A stretch of 64,000 bases of DNA, taken from an uncultured Sphingomonadaceae bacterium (GTDB taxonomy: Bacteria > Pseudomonadota > Alphaproteobacteria > Sphingomonadales > Sphingomonadaceae). Shown one piece after another: positions 46,352 through 56,444 of the stretch. The translations under genes were made by a program, and so were the position numbers. The stretch's first letter is position 1, and the number at the start of each line of letters is the position of its first letter. The stretch spans positions 429,727 through 493,726 of the forward strand of contig CANLUL010000002.1 in assembly GCA_947494305.1 (NCBI GenBank), in the 5' to 3' direction. The notes beneath the pieces are model-generated. The model did not search any database and was not told where the DNA came from. It worked only from the letters and a program-made list of their open reading frames with translations.

Positions 46352-47584
46352 TCAGCCAATGGACAACATGAGCCCTGCCAATGCCGCGCTCATCAAGTTT
46401 GCCAACGATCCAGCGGCCAATGCCCTGATCCCCAACCGTGCGATGTTTGGGCGCTGGGTTGGAGCCAATCCACCGGTAACCGCCAATTGGATGGCAATGC
46501 TGCTGAAATTGGCAAAGCCGCAAAGTGCGAAAATAACAATAGCATTGGTGAGTGGGGAGATGCCCTCCTGCATCTTGCCCAGTTCGATGAAAGCAACAAA
46601 TTCGTTCAACACGACTTTGGTCCCGAATAAGCCGCCAGCTTGCATTGCCTCCTCCCAAGGGACACCGAGTAGAAACATGATTGGTGCAAACACATAGCCG
46701 ATGATCTTCTGGAAACTAAGGTCGGGATAGCCAAACCAGCCACCAACACCGCCCAACAAGCCGTTGGCCAACGCGACCAATGCAACAAAAGCCAGCACCA
46801 TCGCGCCAACGGCAACCGCCAGCTTCACACCAGTTTGCGCGCCCATGCCGGCGGCCATGATAATGTTCGCCGGCTTCTCTTCTTCATATTCAACATTGAC
46901 CAGCAAATCTTCCGGTGCCTTGTCATCCGGATTATCCGGCATGATGATCTTTGCCATTAAAATTCCACCTGGTGCAGACATGAATGCGGCGGCGAGCAGA
47001 TAATCAACCCGAATGCCCATTGCGGCATAAGCTGCAAGAATGGTTCCGGCGACACCAGCCATGCCCACGCTCATAACGGTGAACAGCTGTGATTGGGTCA
47101 GACTGGCGAGATAGGGACGGATGACCAGTGGTGATTCTGATTGCCCGACAAATATATTTGCCGCGGCGCAAAGCGACTCTACTTTTGATATACCGATGAT
47201 CTTCTGGATCGCGCCGCCCACCCATTTGATGATGAACTGCATGATGCCAAGATAATAGAGGATCGATATAAGGGCGGAAAAGAAGATGATGACTGGAAGG
47301 GCCGCAATGGCAAAGCTATTGCCGCCAATCTCTGGGTTAGCCAGCGGGCCGAAAATGAAATTTGTTCCGGCAGAGGCGTAACCCAGTAAATTGGACACGC
47401 CATTGGCCATCGCTTGAATGACGGCTTTGCCGGCGGGGACATAGAGCACAAGTAAAGCTATCCCGGCTTGCAATGCAAAGGCAGCACCCACCACCCGTAG
47501 TCGAATATTCTTGCGACCGTTGGAGAGCGCAAAAGCGACCAACAGAATTAATGCCATTCCGCAAAGCGAGTAAATAACAGCCAT
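46352..47584 (-). CDS. Concentrative nucleoside transporter (NupC/CNT family)
   Basis: GQSESPLVIRPYLASLTQSQLFTVMSVGMAGVAGTILAAYAAMGI; ALCGFANFSSIAIQLAVTGGLAP. Confidence 0.93.
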   Translation of the reverse strand: MAVIYSLCGMALILLVAFALSNGRKNIRLRVVGAAFALQAGIALLVLYVPAGKAVIQAMANGVSNLLGYASAGTNFIFGPLANPEIGGNSFAIAALPVIIFFSALISILYYLGIMQFIIKWVGGAIQKIIGISKVESLCAAANIFVGQSESPLVIRPYLASLTQSQLFTVMSVGMAGVAGTILAAYAAMGIRVDYLLAAAFMSAPGGILMAKIIMPDNPDDKAPEDLLVNVEYEEEKPANIIMAAGMGAQTGVKLAVAVGAMVLAFVALVALANGLLGGVGGWFGYPDLSFQKIIGYVFAPIMFLLGVPWEEAMQAGGLFGTKVVLNEFVAFIELGKMQEGISPLTNAIVIFALCGFANFSSIAIQLAVTGGLAPTQRPNIARLGIRALAAGSLANLMSAALAGLMLSIG

Positions 47585-48153
47585 TATAATGTGATCCCTT
47601 TGGTTGCAGTTTTACAAGCTTCAGTCAGCTGGTCGAGCACATCATCAATGGTATCGGACACAATTAACTGTTTCTGTCTTGTCCGGGACATGAACCCTTC
47701 GGCCGCAATCTTTTCAACCAGTTCAACCAGCGGGTCCCAATAGCCATTAATATTGAGCAGAGCGAAAGGCTTCGCATGATAGCCCAACGCGTTCCAGGTC
47801 CACGCTTCGAACAGTTCATCCAGCGTACCTATGCCGCCGGGCAATGCCACAAATGCATCGGTCAGATCGGTCATCTTGGCTTTGCGCTCATGCATGTTGG
47901 TGACGATATGCTGCTCGCTCAATCCATTGTGAGCCGCCTCAATTCCCACCAGCGTTTCAGGTATAACGCCGAAGGCTTTGCCGCCGCCCTCGAGAATAGT
48001 GTCCGCAATAATACCCATCAGGCCAAGTTTGCCACCACCATAGACCAGATCGATATTACGAGCGGTCATCGCAGACCCTAGTGCCCGCGTTGCCTCTGCG
48101 AACGAGGCGTCTTTTCCGGGGCTCGACCCACAATATACGGCTAGTCTTTGCAA
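47584..48153 (-). CDS. LOG family (TIGR00730) cytokinin riboside 5'-monophosphate phosphoribohydrolase-like protein
   Basis: LAVYCGSSPGKD, VYGGGKLGLMGIIADTILEGGG, ALPGGIGTLDELFEAWTW; TTG start at 48153 inferred (GTG at 48195 also possible). Confidence 0.92.
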   Translation of the reverse strand: MQRLAVYCGSSPGKDASFAEATRALGSAMTARNIDLVYGGGKLGLMGIIADTILEGGGKAFGVIPETLVGIEAAHNGLSEQHIVTNMHERKAKMTDLTDAFVALPGGIGTLDELFEAWTWNALGYHAKPFALLNINGYWDPLVELVEKIAAEGFMSRTRQKQLIVSDTIDDVLDQLTEACKTATKGITL

Positions 48154-48261
48154 CGCGCGTCCCCTGAATGGTCTGATGCAGACATTCTGACCCACATATA
48201 GAAAAATTGCCGCTTGTTACTATTCCTTTTTTTTCGTGGGCGATCACGCTAGGCAATATGG

Positions 48262-48912
48262 ATGACGGAGACTGAAAAAACGAAACCTATATCACTGGGT
48301 CTATTTGTGATGACCGTAATTTACGGCGGTATGACTGTGCTCGCCGGAGTGTTGGGGTTTAAACAAGTTGCGCTTGGACCACTGGCGGTAGAAGCGGGCA
48401 TTTTTGCATTTCTGATGCTGGTTATATTGTCGAGTTCGATCGCTCAGCTTTATGGCAGGGATCAGGCCAACAAGATGGTTCTGTGGGGATTTGTGCCGCT
48501 CGCCCTCTCGGTCTTTTTGATATTCATTGTGCTTGGCTTACCGGCATCCGACAAAATGCCTCCGGAAAACTTGAGCGCCTTTGAAACGGTATTGGGCCAA
48601 ACGCCGCGAATCATGGCGGCCGGGCCGGTTGCCTATGGCGTTTCGCTCTTTCTCAATGTCTATATCTTCGACAAATTGCGGGGCACAGGTGGCGAAGGCA
48701 GTATCTGGATGATGGTGCGCGGCGGTATTGCCTCTGCGATTTCACAAGCGATCGATTCGGTTATCTTCATTACATTAGCCTTTTATGGAGAGTTTCCAAT
48801 TGGGCCGCTGTTGACGGGTCAGATATTGGCCAAAGTGGTATTGTCGGTTGTTCTCGTACCGCCGCTGGTTCTTGGTGTGGTTAAACTGGCGCAAAAACTG
48901 GATGCTCGCTAG
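48262..48912 (+). CDS. VUT family queuosine precursor transporter (YhhQ-like)
   Basis: GPLAVEAGIFAFLMLVILSSSIAQLYGRDQANKMVLWGF; SAISQAIDSVIFITLAFYGE. Confidence 0.82.
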   Translation: MTETEKTKPISLGLFVMTVIYGGMTVLAGVLGFKQVALGPLAVEAGIFAFLMLVILSSSIAQLYGRDQANKMVLWGFVPLALSVFLIFIVLGLPASDKMPPENLSAFETVLGQTPRIMAAGPVAYGVSLFLNVYIFDKLRGTGGEGSIWMMVRGGIASAISQAIDSVIFITLAFYGEFPIGPLLTGQILAKVVLSVVLVPPLVLGVVKLAQKLDAR

Positions 48913-49669
48913 GCTATTCATCATATTGTGCAGCTTGGTTTTTGCACTCACCAGTTGCCAGGGAGCGGCGGAAAAGACGGTCCCAGCAGATACCAACATA
49001 GTGGCTGTTGTTGGTGCTATTCACGGCCAGCACAAGCGGAGTGAGCGTTATTCGCTGGACGTTTTAAAGAAAGCCATTCACGGATTTGATCCAGATGTTG
49101 TCCTGGTCGAATTGCCACAGGATCGCTTTAAAACAGCTTCAAAGAATTTCGATGCATTTGGTGAGGTGCGGGAGAACCGCGCTGATGATTTTCCGGAACT
49201 GGTGGACGTCGTTTTCCCGCTGCGCAAGGAAATGGGCTTTACAATAGTTCCGGTGGCCGCCTGGTCTAGGCAACTGGCCGATGATCGGCGAGCCAAATTA
49301 CAGCAACTGGAAAATGACCCGAAACGCGCCAAAGACTGGTCGGAATATCAAGCCGCCATTGCGGTCTACAATCGGTCCGTTTCCGGTAAATCGGACGATC
49401 CAAAATATATTCACGGCGGGGCCTATGATGAAGCTGTTAAAGCGAGACAGGAGACGTATCAGCAGCTGTTCGGAGAAGAATTGGGTGCAGGCGGATGGGC
49501 GAAAAGCAATAATGCCCATTTGACGTTGATAAACCAGGCGCTGGATGATGTAAGCGGCCAGCAGAAGCGGATTTTGATTCTGTTCGGAGCGTGGCATAAA
49601 TATAAAATTCGGGAAGACTTGGAAGCCCGATCGGACATTGTGATATCCGACGCAGCAGCGCTATTTTAG
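48902..49669 (+). CDS. Putative lipoprotein of uncertain fold, possibly TraB/ChaN/TIKI-like
   Basis: Lipobox LTSC; VAVVGAIHGQ, VVLVELP, RILILFGAWHKYKI; family assignment uncertain. Confidence 0.5.
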   Translation: MLARLFIILCSLVFALTSCQGAAEKTVPADTNIVAVVGAIHGQHKRSERYSLDVLKKAIHGFDPDVVLVELPQDRFKTASKNFDAFGEVRENRADDFPELVDVVFPLRKEMGFTIVPVAAWSRQLADDRRAKLQQLENDPKRAKDWSEYQAAIAVYNRSVSGKSDDPKYIHGGAYDEAVKARQETYQQLFGEELGAGGWAKSNNAHLTLINQALDDVSGQQKRILILFGAWHKYKIREDLEARSDIVISDAAALF

Positions 49670-49689
49670 CAGCCAAACACCTGATAAAA

Positions 49690-50289
49690 TTACAATAATT
49701 TCTTAGCCACTGCCAAATCATCCGGGGTGTCAATATCCAACATGTTGGATATTGCGAAAGTGATAGTGGCTGCGTTCAACAGCAAGGACCGTGCGCCTTT
49801 ATCTCCATTCAGAGAAGCCATCTTTTTGAACTGATCAGCCGGGAAAATGGCTGGCGGCATTATGTTCTCGCCGTTGGAGGAAGCCACAATCTTCACCTGT
49901 CCCAGCCGACGAAATTCCGCAACCAGCTGCTTAATGTTTTCGCTTGAAACAAAGGGCGCATCGGCAAGGCAGATACACAGAGCATCTGCCTTTACTGATT
50001 GCGCCTGTATCGCTGCCAGTCGGACCGAGGTTGACTGGCCCTCAGCAGCCTTTTCATTGCCCAGGATATTGTAACCGCTTTCACTCCAATGGTTTGTACA
50101 AGGATGCTCATCCTTCGGGGCGATGATAGTGGCGTTGAGAAACGGCAGGCTCTGCAAATTATCAGACACATAGAGGCCGAGCATTTTTTTACCCAGCAAT
50201 GCGGTCAGCTTGTCATGGTCACCAAATCTGCTCGACTGTCCCGCCGCCAAAATGGCCAGCATGATCGAGCTGTAATCCTGCTCGCTCAA
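49690..50289 (-). CDS. MobA-like NTP transferase (molybdenum cofactor nucleotidyltransferase-like)
   Basis: MLAILAAGQSSRFGDHDKLTALLGKKML; CLADAPFVS; downstream of molybdenum hydroxylase genes. Confidence 0.85.
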   Translation of the reverse strand: MSEQDYSSIMLAILAAGQSSRFGDHDKLTALLGKKMLGLYVSDNLQSLPFLNATIIAPKDEHPCTNHWSESGYNILGNEKAAEGQSTSVRLAAIQAQSVKADALCICLADAPFVSSENIKQLVAEFRRLGQVKIVASSNGENIMPPAIFPADQFKKMASLNGDKGARSLLLNAATITFAISNMLDIDTPDDLAVAKKLL

Positions 50290-50774
50290 GTGGCGGAGAG
50301 GCTTTTCAAATAGGTGATAATCGCATTACGCTGTCCAGCATCCTGCACCGCGCCGGCGACCATGGTTGTCCCCGGAACTTTTCCAGCCGGGTCAGCAATA
50401 TACGCGTCCAGCTCTGCATCGGTCCACGTTATGCCAGATGATTTGAGGGCCTCAGAATAGGCAAAATCTTCGCGCGCGCCGGCCTGTGATCCGACGGAAG
50501 CATATAAATTGGGGCCTGCTGTTGAAGGTGCATCGGCATCCACCACATGGCACCCACTACAGATTGCAAAGGCAGATTTTCCAGCCGCGATTAGCGCTGC
50601 TTCATCATTCTCTCCGGAAACTGTCGGTTCTTCTGCCGCTGCCTGTTGAACGGGCGGTGCCCCAGGTTCACGGACAATAATCTGTTCGACCGGTTCCGGT
50701 ACCGGGTCACTGCTGCAAGCGGCCAGAGCAAGCGCAGGCAAAACTGCCACGATGGCTGATAGAATTCTCATCAA
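50286..50774 (-). CDS. Cytochrome c lipoprotein
   Basis: Lipobox LAAC; CSGCH heme motif; [14 protein letters not shown] axial Met region. Confidence 0.93.
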   Translation of the reverse strand: MMRILSAIVAVLPALALAACSSDPVPEPVEQIIVREPGAPPVQQAAAEEPTVSGENDEAALIAAGKSAFAICSGCHVVDADAPSTAGPNLYASVGSQAGAREDFAYSEALKSSGITWTDAELDAYIADPAGKVPGTTMVAGAVQDAGQRNAIITYLKSLSAT

Positions 50775-50793
50775 TTTCCTCTCAAAATGACGA

Positions 50794-53001
50794 CTATGCG
50801 AAGCTGGTCTTGCTCAAGGGCAATTCCCGAACACGTTTGCCGGTCGCTGCAAATATTGCGTTGGTCACAGCTGGCGCAATAGGAGGTAGTCCGGGTTCAC
50901 CGCCACCGCCCAATCGCTTATGATCACCATTGATGATTTCCACTTCCACCTCCGGCATCTCGTTGATGCGAAGCATTGGATAATCGTGGAAGTTGCTTTG
51001 TTGGACGGCACCATCTTTGAGCGAAATCTCTCCATAGAGCGTGGCGGTCAAACCATAGACAATGGCGCTTTCCATTTGCGCAGTGAAGCCATCCGGATTG
51101 ACGACAAAGCCGGCATCAGCCGCCACGTAGACTTTTTTCACCTTTGGCTTTGCGCCAGTCATGTCGACTTCAGCAACTTGCGCGATAATCGAGCCAAAGG
51201 ACGGAACAAATGCGATTCCGCGGCCATGACCTTCGGGCATTGGTTTATCCCAACCCGACATTTCCGCTGCCTTGTCCAATATGGCCAGATGGCGTTTGGA
51301 ACCGGCCAGCAATTCGCGACGGAATGCATAGCCGTCTTTGCCGGCGGCAACGGCCATTTCGTCGACAAAAGATTCGATAAAGAAGCCATGCTGGCTATGA
51401 TCGACCGAACGCCAAGGACCAAAGCGGAGGTGGGTTGGCACATCGACTTTGCGGATCTTGTGATTGGCAATATTATAGTAAGGTACGGTTGGTGCTTCTT
51501 GTGGGTCGAATAAATGCGTATGGATATTGCTCCAGCTTACCGCATTACCATCTTTGTCCAGGCCACCTTCGAACCGGCTCGTTGCGGAAGGACGATAGTG
51601 ATCCTGCATCGTGTCTTCTTCGCGTGACCAGATCATCTTGATCGGGTATTTGGTTGCTTTGGCTAAGCGAACGGCCATTTCGATATTGTCATTTTCCGAA
51701 CGTCGACCAAAGCCGCCACCCAGATAGGCGTTGTGATAGCTCACATCCTCAAAATCGAGGCCAGCCGCCTCGGCAGCCGCTTTGCGTGCGCCCAGAGGAG
51801 ACTGGTGCCCGGCCCAGACATCGCATTTGCCATCGCGCACCCATGCTGTGCAGTTCATCGGCTCCATAGTGGCATGCGCGAGAAATGGAACTTTATACTC
51901 CGCTTCCACTTTGGTTGCGGCACGGGCAAACGCATCACTTACATCGCCTTCTTCAGTTTCCGTGTCACCGCCGTCGGTGCCAGCTTCGTTCAGATATTCG
52001 TCATAGCGTTTGAACAAGGCGGCATTGTCCAGCTTGTCGCCTTCTGTACCGGAATAAGTTGCATCAATTGTGTTGAGTGCTTGTTGCGCCTGCCAATAAC
52101 CATCGGCCACAACGGCAACAAAATCACCCATATTGAGGATCTGCAAAACGCCAGGCATTGTTTTAGCTGCTGTGGCATCCATCGCTTCCACTGTCGCGCC
52201 AACAACCGGAGCCGCCTTCACGGCCGCATATTTCATACCCGGTACTTTTGCATCAATACCGAAATCGGCAGACCCATCGACTTTCGCGGGAATGTCCGTA
52301 CGCGCAATTGGCTTACCCATCAGCGTGTATTTATCTGGTGATTTCAATTTTGGTTTGGCGGGCAGGCTTTGTTCAGCCGCCGCTGCAGCAAATTTTGCGT
52401 AGGGTTCGGATTTGCCACTCTTCGCGTGGTTCACCATGCTATTCGCAGTAGTGATTTCACTTTCGGCAACATCCCATTCGCTGGCTGCCGCTGCTACCAA
52501 CATTTCCCGAGCCGCGGCTCCCGCTGTTCGCATGGCGCGTTGACCTGTTCCACGTACGGAGAAACTACCGCCGGTAATTTGCAGGCCCATGGCTTGCACT
52601 AGTTCCAGGAAGCCGCCCGCTACTGTGGGTTCCAAAATTTCTGGCACCTCTAAATTGGGAGCAATAAACTCGCGGCCAATGCTGTCGGAGACATATTGAT
52701 CAATGGCTGGTGCTTCCAAAATTCGGACATTGGCCCAGTCCGCATCCATTTCATCGGCCAGCATCTGTGCCAATGCAGTAAAGGCCCCTTGGCCCATTTC
52801 AACATGCGGAATGATCGCCGTTATGGCGTTATCTGTACCAACCTTGACCCATGCGTTGAGCAATTCTTCGCCTTCGCCACTTGCTAATATGGGTTTTAAT
52901 TCGTCCGTCGGATTACCGGGGCGCACGGCCACACCAACAACCAAAGCTCCACCGGCGACAACTCCAGCACCAATGAATGCGCGTCTAGACCATTTACCCA
53001 T
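50794..53001 (-). CDS. Molybdopterin-binding aldehyde dehydrogenase/isoquinoline 1-oxidoreductase beta subunit-like, TAT-exported
   Basis: TAT-like [59 protein letters not shown] at 53001. Confidence 0.94.
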   Translation of the reverse strand: MGKWSRRAFIGAGVVAGGALVVGVAVRPGNPTDELKPILASGEGEELLNAWVKVGTDNAITAIIPHVEMGQGAFTALAQMLADEMDADWANVRILEAPAIDQYVSDSIGREFIAPNLEVPEILEPTVAGGFLELVQAMGLQITGGSFSVRGTGQRAMRTAGAAAREMLVAAAASEWDVAESEITTANSMVNHAKSGKSEPYAKFAAAAAEQSLPAKPKLKSPDKYTLMGKPIARTDIPAKVDGSADFGIDAKVPGMKYAAVKAAPVVGATVEAMDATAAKTMPGVLQILNMGDFVAVVADGYWQAQQALNTIDATYSGTEGDKLDNAALFKRYDEYLNEAGTDGGDTETEEGDVSDAFARAATKVEAEYKVPFLAHATMEPMNCTAWVRDGKCDVWAGHQSPLGARKAAAEAAGLDFEDVSYHNAYLGGGFGRRSENDNIEMAVRLAKATKYPIKMIWSREEDTMQDHYRPSATSRFEGGLDKDGNAVSWSNIHTHLFDPQEAPTVPYYNIANHKIRKVDVPTHLRFGPWRSVDHSQHGFFIESFVDEMAVAAGKDGYAFRRELLAGSKRHLAILDKAAEMSGWDKPMPEGHGRGIAFVPSFGSIIAQVAEVDMTGAKPKVKKVYVAADAGFVVNPDGFTAQMESAIVYGLTATLYGEISLKDGAVQQSNFHDYPMLRINEMPEVEVEIINGDHKRLGGGGEPGLPPIAPAVTNAIFAATGKRVRELPLSKTSFA

Positions 53002-53003
53002 GA

Positions 53004-53507
53004 TTACGCCTCCACTTTCGTCGACTCTGAACCGGTCTCGGTTGCCGGTTGTTCCATTCCAGCAGCAATTTTGATCGCCGAGCGAATGCGGCCATACATG
53101 CCGCAACGGCAGACATTTCCAGCCATCGCGCTGTTTATCTGTTCATCCGTTGGTTGCGGGTTGTTCTTCAACAACGCCGTTGCAGACATGATTTGACCAG
53201 ACTGACAATAGCCACATTGTGGCACCTGCGCATCAATCCATGCCTGTTGGACTTTGCTCAGTGTGCCGTCTTCTGCTGCCAGCCCTTCAACGGTTGTAAT
53301 CGCTTTGCCATCCGCTTGTGAAATCGGCGTGGAACAGCTGCGAACCGGCTTACCATCCAGGTGAACCGTACAGGCACCACATTGCGCGATACCGCAACCA
53401 AATTTGGTCCCGGTCATTTCCAGATTTTCCCGCACCACCCACAATATCGGAGTGGCAGGATCAACATCGACCTCTTTGGTTTGGCCGTTGACGTTTAGCT
53501 TTATCAT
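53004..53507 (-). CDS. (2Fe-2S)-binding protein, small subunit of molybdenum hydroxylase
   Basis: [53 protein letters not shown]. Confidence 0.97.
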   Translation of the reverse strand: MIKLNVNGQTKEVDVDPATPILWVVRENLEMTGTKFGCGIAQCGACTVHLDGKPVRSCSTPISQADGKAITTVEGLAAEDGTLSKVQQAWIDAQVPQCGYCQSGQIMSATALLKNNPQPTDEQINSAMAGNVCRCGMYGRIRSAIKIAAGMEQPATETGSESTKVEA

Positions 53508-53628
53508 GAAATCTCACCCGATTGGTTGCATGGCAATTTGCAACCTATACCGAATGGACTGTACTAAGCCAAGTGCACAATGGTGCATGACCCCCTGACT
53601 AAACCAATAGCTCGGTTAATGGTGTGGC

Positions 53629-54369
53629 TTATGAGAAGACCTCTGCCAATGTGCCGGTATCCGTGCCTTCTTTTGCCGTTCGCAAGTCGACATAGATAGA
53701 GGCAATGCCCGCACCCTGAAGAGCGCCTGTTATGGTGTTGACCAGCAAAGCAACAATTGCTGCTCCGGTTGCACTAAACAGGCTAAGCGCGCCACCAATG
53801 CCGCCAATCACCGCGGCAATGACGACATAAATTATCATCACTAGAAACAGCAGCAGTTTTGAACCCGATGTTAGCTGAGAGCTGCGCTTCATCGAATCCA
53901 CCACGCCCAAATTTTCGGTCATCAGGACCGGGGTTGAAACCATCCACATTAGCATCAGGATAATGCCCGGAACCACCAGAAGAATAAGGCCGCCCATGAT
54001 ACCAAGGCTCATCAATATACCCAATCCGATCAGCGGCAGGAATTTTGAGAGCGCCATTTTGACGCAGTCGCCTAGATTGATCTCTTCACCGCCCAGATCT
54101 TTGACAGTTGCGACGATTAGGGTCGCTTGCAAAACCACTGAAAAGAAAATCAAAACGAAAAAGCCGATAAAGCTGGATATGATCACCGCAGGGGAAGCAA
54201 AAGCACCTGCTATGGCTGCGGGGTCACCCTGAACAAGTTGCAAAAGTGCATTGGGAATGCCCACGATGAGAGCGGAAAGGCCCAGAAAAACAACCGGATT
54301 TCTGCTGATCACACCAAATGTATTGTTGAGTACGCGGCTGATATCAACCTTTGCTTCTGCATCTGCCAT
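53629..54369 (-). CDS. Polytopic membrane protein, YciC/GPDP membrane-domain-like
   Basis: Long hydrophobic segments; ISRVLNNTFGVISRNPVVFLGLSALI; VVPGIILMLMWMVSTPVLMTENLGVVDSMKRSSQLT. Confidence 0.75.
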   Translation of the reverse strand: MADAEAKVDISRVLNNTFGVISRNPVVFLGLSALIVGIPNALLQLVQGDPAAIAGAFASPAVIISSFIGFFVLIFFSVVLQATLIVATVKDLGGEEINLGDCVKMALSKFLPLIGLGILMSLGIMGGLILLVVPGIILMLMWMVSTPVLMTENLGVVDSMKRSSQLTSGSKLLLFLVMIIYVVIAAVIGGIGGALSLFSATGAAIVALLVNTITGALQGAGIASIYVDLRTAKEGTDTGTLAEVFS

Positions 54370-54492
54370 AGTAGACCTCCCTTATATGTGGTCTATTTAT
54401 TGTCACAATTGGCACCGGACGTAAAGTAAACTTCCTTTTATCGATCCATGTTCTGACTTGCCGTAAGACATTGTTTCTGCAACATCATCCCG

Positions 54493-55161
54493 GTGACTCA
54501 AGCAGCCCAGTCGTCCGTTTCAAATAACGCAGCTTCCTTCGAAGAAGCCTATGACGATGTGCGCGCTGATGATGATATCCAGTTCACGGTAGAAGAATTT
54601 AAACCACCCGAAGTGCCAGAATGGTGGCGCGATACGATTGAATGGCTGTCCAACCTTTTTGCGCCAGTTGCAGAAGCATTTGTCTATTCGTGGCCGGTTT
54701 TGAAATATGTGTTGCTGGCGCTGCTCATTGTTGGCGTGTTGACTTTGCTTTGGGTCATTTTGGCACCCTATATTGAAGAATGGCGCGAGCGAAAGCCGAA
54801 AGAGATTGAAGAAGAATGGCGACCCGAAGAGGGTGTGGCGCGGCGCTGGCTAGAGGAAGCCGACGCACTCGCTTCTAAAGGACAGTTTGAACAAGCGGTG
54901 CATTTGTTACTCTATCGCAGTATCGAAGATATTGAGCGTCGCCGCCCCGATCTGTTGCGGCCATCCAATACCTCGCGAGAGATTGAGCGCTTTGAGAGTT
55001 TGCCCGATCGTGCGCGCAATATGTTTGCGGTCATTGCCGGCCATGTTGAACGCGGCATTTTTGGAGCCAATCCAATTGGAGAGGAAGGCTGGCAGTCCGC
55101 CCGCAAAGCCTATGGCGATTTCGCCTTGGCAGATAGCTGGAGGGCCTCTGCACAGAAATGA
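54493..55161 (+). CDS. DUF4129 domain-containing membrane protein
   Basis: RRWLEEADALASKGQFEQAVHLLLYRSIEDIERRRPDLLRPSNTSREI; GTG start. Confidence 0.8.
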   Translation: MTQAAQSSVSNNAASFEEAYDDVRADDDIQFTVEEFKPPEVPEWWRDTIEWLSNLFAPVAEAFVYSWPVLKYVLLALLIVGVLTLLWVILAPYIEEWRERKPKEIEEEWRPEEGVARRWLEEADALASKGQFEQAVHLLLYRSIEDIERRRPDLLRPSNTSREIERFESLPDRARNMFAVIAGHVERGIFGANPIGEEGWQSARKAYGDFALADSWRASAQK

Positions 55162-56444
55162 GCCAGCAAGCCAACCCCTTTAACCGTTTAACGGTCATCA
55201 TCATGGCGGTGATCGGTTTCGCCGCCTTTGTCGCGCTGCTCGCTGGTATGGGTTTGGGTGAGAAATTTGCGCCGTCCAGCAATGGACAGGCGCACGGCGC
55301 GTCCAACAGCATTGTCGGATATAAAGCGCTGTCCAATCTGATGGAAAAGACCGGAGCGGATATCCAATATTCGCGTAACAAGGCTGGGTACAACAATCCC
55401 GGTCTGCTCATTTTGACGCCCAACCCCTATTCTGACGCACAGGAATTGGCCGATGCTGCGCAGAACCGTTCCTATGTTGGTCCGACGCTGATCATTCTTC
55501 CGAAATGGGCGGTCGCCCCAATGCCCACTTTAAAACAAGGATGGGTGGCGCGCGGCGGAACATTCGGTCCTGAGCCTGGGCAGGCCATGCTCAAAGAGTT
55601 GGCAGATGTGGAAATAGAGGTTCCCGAAAACCCAAAAGCCAAATCGACGTCTACCGCTATTTCTGCGTTTGGGAATTCCGTCAAAACGCCGATCAGCCCG
55701 GTAACGATGAGCGGTGACTATGTACGCACTGTTGTTCGTGAGCCAAAGACCGGACGCGCTTTGGCCGCCTATCTCGACGACGGCGGTAGCTATGCACAGT
55801 TGGATAGTCTGGATCCGTCACAAATTACTGCTGAAGACGAGATAGATTCTAACTACTATCCCATCTTGTTTGTCGCCGACGCTGATCTGCTCAACAATGC
55901 TGGTATGGCCGACAAGCAAACCGCAAAACATGCCTTGGCTTTGGTCAACGCAGTATCAGCTGGTGACCTCAGTACCGTTACTTTCGATCTAACATTTAAT
56001 GGGCTGGGCGCTTCGGACAATTTGCTGACGCTGGCATTTGAGCCGCCTTTTTTATCTGCCACAATTTGCCTTATCATCGCTGCCATCGCGGCAGCATGGA
56101 TGGCGTTTTATCGCTTCGGTCCGCCGCTTAAAGAGGCGCGCAGCATTGATTATGGAAAGACCGCGCTAGTGAATAATAGCGCGAGCTTCATCAACCGGAT
56201 GCAGCGACAATATCTGGCGGCAGAACCCTATGCAGACATGGTGCGGGATCAGGCCATCTCAGACATCGGTATTTCATCAGCGCTGGAAGACAGCGAAAAA
56301 AACCGCGCACTGGATGCACTTGGTGACGTCAACGGATATAATTTTTCGGTGCACTATCACGCGCTGAAGCAAGCAAAAAACTCACATGAAGTTGCCAATG
56401 CGGCATCAGCGCTATTCGAATGGAAGAAGGAAAAAATCGGATGA
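55158..56444 (+). CDS. DUF4350 domain-containing protein
   Basis: GYKALSNLMEKTGADIQYSRN; second TM region LSATICLIIAAIAAAWMAFYRFGPP; ATGA overlap. Confidence 0.75.
   Translation: MSQQANPFNRLTVIIMAVIGFAAFVALLAGMGLGEKFAPSSNGQAHGASNSIVGYKALSNLMEKTGADIQYSRNKAGYNNPGLLILTPNPYSDAQELADAAQNRSYVGPTLIILPKWAVAPMPTLKQGWVARGGTFGPEPGQAMLKELADVEIEVPENPKAKSTSTAISAFGNSVKTPISPVTMSGDYVRTVVREPKTGRALAAYLDDGGSYAQLDSLDPSQITAEDEIDSNYYPILFVADADLLNNAGMADKQTAKHALALVNAVSAGDLSTVTFDLTFNGLGASDNLLTLAFEPPFLSATICLIIAAIAAAWMAFYRFGPPLKEARSIDYGKTALVNNSASFINRMQRQYLAAEPYADMVRDQAISDIGISSALEDSEKNRALDALGDVNGYNFSVHYHALKQAKNSHEVANAASALFEWKKEKIG

Noticed and set aside
51733-52341. 202-aa plus-strand ORF opposite the molybdenum hydroxylase
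   Set aside because: Antisense artefact of a clear large-subunit gene.
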